DNA of 38,446 bases from Bacillota bacterium (lineage in GTDB: Bacteria; Bacillota; Sulfobacillia; JAUYEF01): NCBI GenBank assembly GCA_030691635.1, contig JAUYEF010000091.1, positions 1-38,446 of the forward strand, read 5' to 3'. Each line of letters starts with the position of its first letter. Position 1 is the stretch's first letter. Made by a program: the position numbers and the translations under genes. Positions 32,045 to 38,446 of this stretch are shown here, piece by piece. The notes under the pieces were generated by a model, which was not told where the DNA came from, searched no databases, and worked only from the letters and a program-made list of their open reading frames with translations.

Positions 32045-32479
32045 TCACCGGCCCCTACGCCTGTTCGAATTGGTGACATTCCGCCTGTTCGTATTGCCCG
32101 CGTCTCGCCTGTTCGCATTGCTGACGTCCCTGCCGGGCGCCTCCTCTCTCACCGCGAAGCGCTTCAGGCGGATGACCGGGACGCTTGCCACCAGGGCGAC
32201 AGAGTCATCGCTCCGAGAGAGGTCTATCTCTATCGCAGACTGGTCGATATCCATGTACTTCGTCACCGCCATGATGATGTCGTCCTTGAGCAGCGACATC
32301 ACCTCAGGGGCGATTGAAGACCTGTCGTGCACGAGGAGTATCTTGAGCCTGTCTCTGGCCATGCTGCCGCTGGAAGGCTCCCTCTGCCTGTCCGAGAGCC
32401 TGTCTGTGGGCCTTTCCGTAGGCCTCTCCGCGCGACTGCTCAGGCGCTCTCCGAAGATGCGCTTTATCAGGTCGAACAA
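32045..32479 (-). CDS. minE: Cell division topological specificity factor MinE, with repeat-built extensions
   Basis: MinE drives MinD off the membrane and sets the pole-to-pole Min pattern. This version has 144 residues against the usual 85-95. The membrane-targeting helix (FDLIKRIFGER) is followed by a charged linker of four-residue repeats (RAERPTERPTDRLSDR). The normal core comes next: anti-MinCD segment DRLKILLVHDRS and dimerisation domain KYMDIDQSAIEIDLSRSDDSVALVASVPV. A C-terminal tail ends in three eight-residue units of the type VSNANRRD. Both extensions are encoded by DNA tandem repeats (12-bp and 24-bp). The start is TTG, 7 nt after AAGGGGG and 12 bp after minD. Confidence 0.92.
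   Translation of the reverse strand: MFDLIKRIFGERLSSRAERPTERPTDRLSDRQREPSSGSMARDRLKILLVHDRSSIAPEVMSLLKDDIIMAVTKYMDIDQSAIEIDLSRSDDSVALVASVPVIRLKRFAVREEAPGRDVSNANRRDAGNTNRRNVTNSNRRRGR
32058..32129. repeat. 24-bp tandem repeat (3 copies) inside minE
   Basis: CGCCTGTTCG begins at 32058, 32082 and 32106. Each unit encodes eight residues containing an N-x-N-R-R-type motif at the MinE C-terminus. Confidence 0.85.
32388..32435. repeat. 12-bp tandem repeat (4 copies) inside minE
   Basis: Four diverged 12-bp units (CTGTCCGAGAGC, CTGTCTGTGGGC, CTTTCCGTAGGC, CTCTCCGCGCGA) encode the Arg/Glu/Asp-rich linker after the MinE membrane helix. Confidence 0.75.
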
Positions 32480-32491
32480 CTCAATACCCCC

Positions 32492-33292
32492 TTAGCGCGA
32501 GCCGAATGCCCGCCGCAGGCGAGCGAAGAAACCGTCGTCTTCTTCAAGCTTTATGAAAGGCACCTTCTGCCCCCGCATCCTCTGAGAGATATTCTGGAAA
32601 GCCATCCCGGCCCGAGACACTTTTCGCAGAGTGAGCGGCTCGCCCTTGTTGGTCGAGACGATGATTTGTTCGTCTTCGGGCACGACTCCGAGCAGCTCTA
32701 TCGAAAGGATCTCAGTTATGTCCATAACGGCCATCATATCGCCCCGCTGCACCATCCTGGCCCTGACACGGTTCACCACCAGCTGCGGGCTCTGCTTCCC
32801 GGAGGCCTCAAGGAGGCCGATCACCCGGTCCGCATCTCGGACAGACGCTATGTCTGGCGTAGTAATGATGATCGCCCTGTCCGCGCCCGCGACGGCGTTC
32901 CGGAAGCCCTGCTCGATGCCCGCAGGGCAATCCACAAGTATATAGTCGAACTCGTCCTTCATCTCCTCAATCAGGTCGGCCATCTGTTTCGGAGTAACGG
33001 CGGTCTTGTCACGGGTCTGGGCGGCCGGCAAGAGGTAGAGCGTGTCCACGCGTTTGTCCTTTATGAGCGCCTGTCTGAGCTTGCAGTAACCTTCCACCAC
33101 GTCGACGAGGTCGTAGACGACCCGGTTTTCGAGACCCATGGCCACATCCAAATTCCTCAATCCAATATCTGCATCGACAAGCGCCACTTTGAGTCCAGCA
33201 ACGGCGAGAGCGCAGCCAAGGTTGGCGACCGCTGTGGTCTTGCCCACCCCGCCCTTCCCCGATGTTATGACGTATGCTAGCGGTTCTGGCAC
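32492..33292 (-). CDS. minD: Septum site-determining ATPase MinD
   Basis: This 266-residue ParA/MinD-type ATPase binds the membrane as an ATP dimer and recruits MinC. It has the deviant Walker A SGKGGVGKTT, switch I region LVDADIGLRNLD, Walker B ILVDCPAGIE, and a C-terminal amphipathic membrane-targeting helix FFARLRRAFGSR. The start is GTG overlapping the minC stop by one base (TAGTG), with GGGAGGGG upstream. Length and motifs are standard. Confidence 0.96.
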   Translation of the reverse strand: MPEPLAYVITSGKGGVGKTTAVANLGCALAVAGLKVALVDADIGLRNLDVAMGLENRVVYDLVDVVEGYCKLRQALIKDKRVDTLYLLPAAQTRDKTAVTPKQMADLIEEMKDEFDYILVDCPAGIEQGFRNAVAGADRAIIITTPDIASVRDADRVIGLLEASGKQSPQLVVNRVRARMVQRGDMMAVMDITEILSIELLGVVPEDEQIIVSTNKGEPLTLRKVSRAGMAFQNISQRMRGQKVPFIKLEEDDGFFARLRRAFGSR

Positions 33293-34200
33293 TACGCCCC
33301 TCCCCCTTCCGAGACGGTGGGAAAGTACCTCTCCAAACGCGTGATGATCACAGCTCCATCCACTATCCGCGCCATCTCCGGACCTCTCGGCCTGGCGCTT
33401 TCGCCATCGGGCGGCCTGGCGACCAGGTCCGCGAGCCTCAACTGGGTCGGCTCAAGCCTCATAGCGGTGATCGTGGCCTCACGGTTGCCACGGGAACCCG
33501 CGTGCGCCACGCCCCTGAGCGTTCCCACCACGACCACATCGCCGGAGGCTATCACCTCGCCGCCACCGTTCACATCCCCCAGCACCACGACATCTCCGTC
33601 GAAGAGCGCGGTCTGACCGGACCTCATGGTGGCCTTTATAAGGTACGCGTTGGGCTTTGATGGGACCTGGTCCTTGTACAGCGAAAGAGCAGGAGTGTCG
33701 TCCACCTGCTCGCCGCCGTGCCGGAAAGCGCGCTGCCAGGAAACCTCCCTGTACTCAGGCTCTCCCCCGGCCTCGGCCTTCGCCTCCGAAGTCTCTTCGG
33801 GCCCTGATGGCGCTTCCTCCTGCCGTTCTCGCACGACATATTCGGGGGGTAAAGCCTCATGGCCTTCGTCGGCTTCAACAAGGATACCGTCCTCGGTCTC
33901 CTCCTCGAGGGCCCACTTGGGCCACCAGGAAGGCTTGCTGGCCATGTCTATCGAGTCGACCACTTTCGTGAGCCTGAGATGCAGGTCCTCCTGCACGGTC
34001 TTCTGGAGCGCCAGGAACTCTTCCTCAGTCAGGACGCGCTTCCCGATGTCGACCATCACATCGGACCTGCTACCGATTTCCGTGTGGTCCCGGATCTTTG
34101 ACCTCAGCCTGGACAGTGTCGCCTGGAAGTCAGGCTCTTCGCCCAGGAAGACCAGTACCTTATCCTTTGCCGTCCGGAGCGTGACATCAAGATGGCCCAT
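33292..34200 (-). CDS. minC: Septum site-determining protein MinC with a long acidic linker
   Basis: MinC inhibits FtsZ assembly away from midcell. The chosen ATG (MGHLDVTLRTAKDKVLVFL) gives 302 residues, against about 210-230 typical; the track start 78 codons upstream runs through the non-coding gap after PBP2. The N-terminal domain spans residues 1-95. A Glu/Pro/Ala-rich linker spans about 97-183 (EEAPSGPEETSEAKAEAGGE). The beta-helix C-terminal domain spans 184-296, with FDGDVVVLGDVNGGGEVIA and GTLRGVAHAG that bind MinD. A G-rich stretch 8 nt upstream is the likely ribosome binding site. It is co-transcribed with minD. Confidence 0.92.
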   Translation of the reverse strand: MGHLDVTLRTAKDKVLVFLGEEPDFQATLSRLRSKIRDHTEIGSRSDVMVDIGKRVLTEEEFLALQKTVQEDLHLRLTKVVDSIDMASKPSWWPKWALEEETEDGILVEADEGHEALPPEYVVRERQEEAPSGPEETSEAKAEAGGEPEYREVSWQRAFRHGGEQVDDTPALSLYKDQVPSKPNAYLIKATMRSGQTALFDGDVVVLGDVNGGGEVIASGDVVVVGTLRGVAHAGSRGNREATITAMRLEPTQLRLADLVARPPDGESARPRGPEMARIVDGAVIITRLERYFPTVSEGGGA

Positions 34201-34327
34201 TCGCCCGTCCCCCCGGTGCTTAGTCCGGTGTGCCCCGTCCAAAGGCACATCTGCCCAGGGTGTTTTCGCCGGGCGTCTCCCATTTCCTTCCAATCCTGAA
34301 CTAATTCCGCCGTTCGGTGATGTCTCG

Positions 34328-36199
34328 CTACGGAGTCGTGTGACCACCGGTCTCACCGGGCTTTTCCACGGGTTCGAGTCCGAAGTAGTGCTCAAGCACT
34401 TTCCTGGCGACGGGAGCGGCGCCTGTGCCTCCATGGCCTCCCTGCTCTATCAAGACGGCGAAGGCGACTTCCGGGTTACGGTACGGGGCGTACCCGACAA
34501 ACCACGCGTGGTCATCGCCCTGCGGGTTTTCCGCGGTACCGGTCTTGCCGCACACCTCGACCGGGAAACCGAGGAACTGCAGGCCAGCCGTACCACCGGG
34601 CTGGCACACCGAAGCCATCGCGCGCCTGATGATCTCGAGTGTCGATTGGGACGCACCCAGCTCTTCGGCAACGACCGGCTTGTTCTCCTGAACGGCCTGC
34701 GTCTTGCTGTCTTGAGTCTCCTTCAGGAAATGAGGCTGGTAACGCTTACCACCATTCGCTATCGTGGCCACGTAGTTCGCCATCTGCAAGGGCGTATAGC
34801 CGTGATAGCCCTGGCCCATGCCGGACATCATGTCCTCGGCCAGCAAGAACTCCGGTTCCCTTATCCAGGGCGGGTTCCTTTTCTCATATGCTTCGCGTTT
34901 CCACTGAGTGGTGGGCATGAGCCCCTGGCTCTCCCCGCTGATGTCTATGCCGGGCCTGACCCCCAGCCCGAGACGGTTGCCCCATTTGGCCATCCGGTCT
35001 ATCCCCAGCCGCCTGCCCATCTCGTAGAAGTAGACGTTGCAGGATACCCTGATGGCTGTCTCGAGATTGACCGCCCCGTGCCCGCCCTTGGCATGGCATG
35101 CAAGGCTCGGCACCACAGGGTGATATCCTGGGTCGGAGAACAACTCATATGGAGAGACCTTGCCTTCCTCCAGGGCCGCGATCGCCGTGACCATCTTGAA
35201 AGTCGAGCCTGGGGCGTAGACGCCGGATATCGAGCGGTTGTTGAACGGCCGCAGCGGGTTCTTCAGGAGTTCGGCGAAGCGCTTCACGCTCATGCCCTTG
35301 ACGAATTCATTGGAGTCATAGGCAGGCAGGCTGGCCATCGCCAGCACTTCGCCTGTCCGGGGGTCCAGCATGACCATGGAAGCGGCTTTGGCGTTCGGGA
35401 AGCCGTTCGCCTGAAGGTAGAGGAGCTGGTCTGCCAGGGCCTTCTCGACAGCCTGCTGCAGATCGATGTCAAGCGACAGCACTATGTCGTTCCCCGGCTC
35501 GGGTCCTATCATGCCGAGGTCGCGGGGTGTGGGCCGCCCTTTGTGATCCACCTCAACCTGCTTTCCGCCATCTTTGCCCCGGATCATGCTGTCGTATTGC
35601 GCCTCAATGCCTGCCTGGCCGATGATGTCGCCCATCTTGTAGCCGGCGTACTTTGGTTCGGCAAGCTGGCTGTCCCGTATTTCGCCTGTGTAGCCAACCA
35701 CATGCGAAGCGGTTGAGCCGTAGAGGTACTCGCGGACAGGCTCAACGCTCACCACGATGCCCGGGAGGTCGGCCTTCGCCTCTTCTATCAGCGTATGGAT
35801 CTCAGGTGATATATCGGAGGCGATCCTGATTGGCTCGTACAGGCGGCCGGCGTTCTTGTCTATCCGGGAGAGCACTTCTTGAGGATCCAGGCCCAGCATC
35901 TCGGCCACCTTCGCGGCGCTCTTCCTCGCTGCCTGCCTGTCCATGACCACCAGCGACACAGAATAGGCCGGCCTGGCGGTGACCACCGGCTTCCCGTTCC
36001 TATCGTAAATCACGCCTCTGGGGGCGGGGAGCGGGATCAGCCTGATGCGGTTGCCCTCGGAGAGTTTGCTGTAGGTTCCGCCCTGGGCGATCTGCAGGTA
36101 CGCCAGTCTCCCTCCGAGAAACGTGAAAACAAGGGCCAGGCAGATCACCAATGCCATGACCCTTCTTTGAAGTTCGGCCTCTGGAAGTTTCTCTCCCAT
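34328..36199 (-). CDS. mrdA: Penicillin-binding protein 2 (elongation transpeptidase)
   Basis: This 623-residue class B PBP cross-links peptidoglycan during elongation as the partner of RodA. One N-terminal membrane anchor (VMALVICLALVFTFLGGRLAYL) is followed by a dimerisation/pedestal domain. The transpeptidase domain has GSTFK (Ser-x-x-Lys), SCN (VSCNVYFYE) and KTGTAE. The gene lies 43 bp after mreD; 127 bp of sequence without a clear feature separates it from minC. The ATG has AAGGG about 8 nt upstream. Confidence 0.95.
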   Translation of the reverse strand: MGEKLPEAELQRRVMALVICLALVFTFLGGRLAYLQIAQGGTYSKLSEGNRIRLIPLPAPRGVIYDRNGKPVVTARPAYSVSLVVMDRQAARKSAAKVAEMLGLDPQEVLSRIDKNAGRLYEPIRIASDISPEIHTLIEEAKADLPGIVVSVEPVREYLYGSTASHVVGYTGEIRDSQLAEPKYAGYKMGDIIGQAGIEAQYDSMIRGKDGGKQVEVDHKGRPTPRDLGMIGPEPGNDIVLSLDIDLQQAVEKALADQLLYLQANGFPNAKAASMVMLDPRTGEVLAMASLPAYDSNEFVKGMSVKRFAELLKNPLRPFNNRSISGVYAPGSTFKMVTAIAALEEGKVSPYELFSDPGYHPVVPSLACHAKGGHGAVNLETAIRVSCNVYFYEMGRRLGIDRMAKWGNRLGLGVRPGIDISGESQGLMPTTQWKREAYEKRNPPWIREPEFLLAEDMMSGMGQGYHGYTPLQMANYVATIANGGKRYQPHFLKETQDSKTQAVQENKPVVAEELGASQSTLEIIRRAMASVCQPGGTAGLQFLGFPVEVCGKTGTAENPQGDDHAWFVGYAPYRNPEVAFAVLIEQGGHGGTGAAPVARKVLEHYFGLEPVEKPGETGGHTTP

Positions 36200-36242
36200 T
36201 CCTGTTACCCTTGGCCCTTCCGGCTGCGCGACGCCACGGAGA

Positions 36243-36758
36243 CTACTCCACGATCACCTGGCTCTGGCTCGAATCGACGCGGACCTTGGCTCTCCAGATC
36301 ATGTAGAACACGACGGGCGTCAGGACCAGGCTGCACAGGGCGGCGATGCCTGCGACGCTCAGGGAAGCGGTCACATCGAAGCCCACACCATTCCACGAAA
36401 TGAGCACAGCTCCGACCAGTTCGACCCCTATCGTCGCGAAAAACCCAATCGCGCCGGTCATGAGGAGGTTTTCCTTGAAGACCTTGCCGGTCGCCAACCC
36501 GCCTGCCAGCCCCATGAGCGCGCGCGTGAGCGCGTAGAGCCCGATGAACCTGCTATTGATGAGGTCGATGCACAGCCCGCCCAAGAACCCACCGGATGCC
36601 CCGGCCAGCGGCCCCATCAAAAGGCCCAGCGCAACTGCGACCGCGCCGGTGGCATCCGGCTTGGCCCCATATATGCGGATGCGAGGGGCTATCGCCGTCT
36701 GGAACAGGACCCCTCCCACCACGGATGACACGAAGTGCCAGAGATACTCGCGTCTCAT
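36243..36758 (-). CDS. mreD: Rod-shape determining protein MreD
   Basis: This 171-residue membrane protein of the elongasome has about five hydrophobic segments, including GAVAVALGLLMGPLAGASGGFLGG. Segment order and position between mreC and mrdA identify it; sequence alone is weakly conserved in this family. Its ATG directly follows the mreC stop (TGAATG), with GGAGGG 7 nt upstream. Confidence 0.92.
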   Translation of the reverse strand: MRREYLWHFVSSVVGGVLFQTAIAPRIRIYGAKPDATGAVAVALGLLMGPLAGASGGFLGGLCIDLINSRFIGLYALTRALMGLAGGLATGKVFKENLLMTGAIGFFATIGVELVGAVLISWNGVGFDVTASLSVAGIAALCSLVLTPVVFYMIWRAKVRVDSSQSQVIVE

Positions 36759-37598
36759 TCAAAAGCCCTCCGTCACTGGCTCAGAGGGTTTTAGCACAAG
36801 CACCTCTTCAAGCCTGTCGAAGTTGACGAACGGCTGTATGTCCGCGACCTTCACGAGCCCGTATTCACCTTTGGACACCGAGACCACCTTACCGATGGGC
36901 AGGCCTTTCGGAAAGAAGCTCCCGAGCCCTGACGTTATGATGACGTCGCCGGCCTTGACGTCAGGATCCCGCGGGAAGAGCTTCATGCTTACAGTCTGAC
37001 CGCCGCCGGCGACTCCGACCACAACGCCGGCGTCGCGGCTGCGCTGGACAAGCCCCCCCACCCCACTGTCGGGGTCCAGCATGAGCATGACGGTTGCCGT
37101 ATTGCGAGTCACTTTGGTGACCCGTCCGACCAGCCCCAGCGACGTTACGACAGAATCATTCACACTCACGCCGTCGGCGAAGCCCTTGTTGATGATGGCT
37201 GTGTTGAGCCAGTTGTCCGGGTTCCGGCCCACGACCTCTGCCGGTATGTAAACGTACTTGAGTGTCCCGGCGAACTTCAAGAGATCACGGAGACGCTGGC
37301 TCTCCTTGAGGGCTTCCTGCAGGTCGGCTTCGAGCCAGGGAGTCTTCAGGACGGTGTCGCGCATCATCAAGTTCTCGTCTCTCATGGTGCGCAACCGGGC
37401 TATTTCCTGGGAAATCCTGACAAACGGCCGGCCGGCCCATGCCACCACGCGTTGCCAGCGTCCTGCCAGTTCCGACAAGAGCCCCTCGACCGGCGTCATG
37501 GAGAGCCTGACGTGAGCTGTCTTGCTGATCACCACAAGCACCGCGAGAATCACCAGGGCCGCGGCAAGAAGCCTACGGCCCCTGTGTGAACCGTACAA
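36759..37598 (-). CDS. mreC: Rod-shape determining protein MreC
   Basis: This 279-residue protein has a single N-terminal membrane segment (LLAAALVILAVLVVI), a coiled-coil stretch (LQEALKESQRLRDLLKF) and two beta-barrel domains. The first begins AEVVGRNPDNWLNTAIIN and the second includes GVVVGVAGGGQTVSMKLFP. MreC links cytoplasmic MreB to PBP2 outside. The start appears to be TTG with a weak site (GAAGTGA). It lies 67 bp after mreB in the usual mreBCD order. Confidence 0.93.
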   Translation of the reverse strand: MYGSHRGRRLLAAALVILAVLVVISKTAHVRLSMTPVEGLLSELAGRWQRVVAWAGRPFVRISQEIARLRTMRDENLMMRDTVLKTPWLEADLQEALKESQRLRDLLKFAGTLKYVYIPAEVVGRNPDNWLNTAIINKGFADGVSVNDSVVTSLGLVGRVTKVTRNTATVMLMLDPDSGVGGLVQRSRDAGVVVGVAGGGQTVSMKLFPRDPDVKAGDVIITSGLGSFFPKGLPIGKVVSVSKGEYGLVKVADIQPFVNFDRLEEVLVLKPSEPVTEGF

Positions 37599-37665
37599 TC
37601 ACTTCACGCCTTTCAGGTGCTGCGAACAAGCCACAACTGCGCGCCGGAAAGGCCCGCAGCGATGG

Positions 37666-38446
37666 TCACAGGACTTTCTTGGACGCGACGAGGATCTTCC
37701 TCAGCGTCCCAAGCTCCTCAAGCGCTTTTCCCGTGCCCCTGACGACGCCGAGCAAGGGCTCTTCGGTTATCGTGACAGGCATGCCCGTCTGCTCGGACAC
37801 GAGCCTGTCGATCCCCCGGAGCAGCGAGCCGCCGCCGGTCATGACTATCCCCTTGTCCATGATGTCGGCCGCCAGCTCGGGCGGCGTCTTCTCCAGGGTC
37901 ACCCTGATGGCGTCAATAATGGCGGCCACAGGCTCGGAGAGAGCTTTCCTGACCTCTTCCGCGGTGATGGTGATCGTCTTCGGTAGGCCGGTGACGAGGT
38001 CACGCCCCTTCACGTCCATCGTTTCACCGTCATTCAGCGCGTACGCGGACCCGACCTGGATCTTGATGTCCTCGGAAGTCCTTTCGCCTATCATCAGGTT
38101 GTAGGACCGTTTCACATAGTTGACTATCGCTTCGTCCATTTCGTCTCCGGCGATCCGGATGGACTTGGACGTGACGATCCCGCCGAGAGAGATCACCGCC
38201 ACCTCGGTGGTCCCTCCCCCTATGTCCACGATCATGTTGCCGGTCGGCTCGTGAACGGGCATGCCGGCCCCGATCGCCGCCGCCATGGGCTCTTCTATCA
38301 GGTAGGCCTCTCTCGCACCCGCTTGAAGCGTGGCGTCGATGACCGCGCGCCTCTCCACTTCTGTCACGCCGCTCGGCACCGCCACCAGCACCCTGGGCTT
38401 GAAAAGCGTTCTCCGGTGGGCTCTGAGGATGAAGTGCCGGAGCATG
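37666..38446 (-). CDS. mreB: Rod-shape determining actin homologue MreB (partial, N-terminus outside window)
   Basis: The C-terminal 259 residues of an actin-like filament protein are present; the gene runs off the right edge and the track Met is internal (MLRHFI, normally near residue 80). Nucleotide-binding motifs visible are [48 protein letters not shown] and the adenosine motif [14 protein letters not shown]. About 80 residues are missing. Confidence 0.95.
   Translation of the reverse strand, partial: MLRHFILRAHRRTLFKPRVLVAVPSGVTEVERRAVIDATLQAGAREAYLIEEPMAAAIGAGMPVHEPTGNMIVDIGGGTTEVAVISLGGIVTSKSIRIAGDEMDEAIVNYVKRSYNLMIGERTSEDIKIQVGSAYALNDGETMDVKGRDLVTGLPKTITITAEEVRKALSEPVAAIIDAIRVTLEKTPPELAADIMDKGIVMTGGGSLLRGIDRLVSEQTGMPVTITEEPLLGVVRGTGKALEELGTLRKILVASKKVL

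Noticed and set aside
34365-34385. Possible tRNA T-loop (GGGTTCGAGTCC)
   Set aside because: It lies within the mrdA coding sequence and no acceptor, D or anticodon stem can be formed around it.
33626-35716. 696-aa plus-strand ORF
   Set aside because: It lies antisense to mrdA and minC, which have clear motifs. GC-rich codon use leaves the opposite strand open. No ribosome binding site or recognisable domain.

Overview
The window looks like chromosome of a GC-rich (about 60% by eye) anaerobic member of the Bacillota, probably Clostridia-like or a related deep lineage. The main evidence is the right-hand block (30.9-38.4 kb, minus strand): mreB-mreC-mreD-PBP2(mrdA)-minC-minD-minE-rodA, the order typical of Clostridia that keep MinE. 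Strong AGGAGG-type Shine-Dalgarno sites and very frequent GTG/TTG starts fit this. No rRNA, tRNA, IS element, prophage or CRISPR array was found.

Layout. 0-0.5 kb: the tail of one gene, a 94-bp-period tandem repeat and a terminator. 0.5-5.3 kb (minus): a peptide/nickel-type ABC importer (binding protein and two permeases, no ATPases) followed by an LVIVD beta-propeller protein; the upstream region carries several operator-like palindromes. 5.6-6.7 kb: an Ldh2-family malate/lactate-type dehydrogenase. 7-8.5 kb (plus): an anchored lipoprotein and a decayed M42 aminopeptidase gene. 8.4-14.7 kb (minus): a tightly overlapping seven-gene redox operon encoding a CooF-like polyferredoxin, a short CooS (CO dehydrogenase)-like protein, an FAD/NAD(P)H oxidoreductase, a 2x[4Fe-4S] protein, a Cys-rich unknown protein, a DUF1893 protein and a LarA-type nickel lactate racemase homologue. 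14.9-19.8 kb: a 5'-nucleotidase-like HAD protein, CopA with a readable promoter and CsoR-type operator, and a YtcJ-like amidohydrolase. 19.8-29.9 kb: accessory genes (HTH protein, RNase J-like nuclease, MFS exporter, S9 peptidase, orphan DNA methyltransferase, a gene broken by an in-frame TAG, serine beta-lactamase-fold hydrolase, SDR), with a second 94-bp-period repeat near 23.6 kb. 29.9-30.9 kb: mostly non-coding, with one convincing 70-aa gene. The rest is the shape/division cluster.

The strongest candidate for an undescribed system is the seven-gene redox operon. Its CooS-like protein keeps the B-cluster cysteines at exactly the spacing of true CO dehydrogenases. It lacks both D-cluster cysteines, all six C-cluster (Ni-Fe) ligands and the histidine relay. 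It is therefore unlikely to oxidise CO, yet it still sits between its usual electron partners (CooF-like and FNOR). At the other end of the operon, LarA keeps all four recognised active-site residues. I infer a redox/electron-transfer module coupled to a 2-hydroxyacid racemase; the substrate is unknown.

Second, the two 94-bp-period arrays, 23 kb apart, look like one family of structured intergenic repeats. Coordinates use starts I chose from ribosome binding sites, so several differ from the ORF track.
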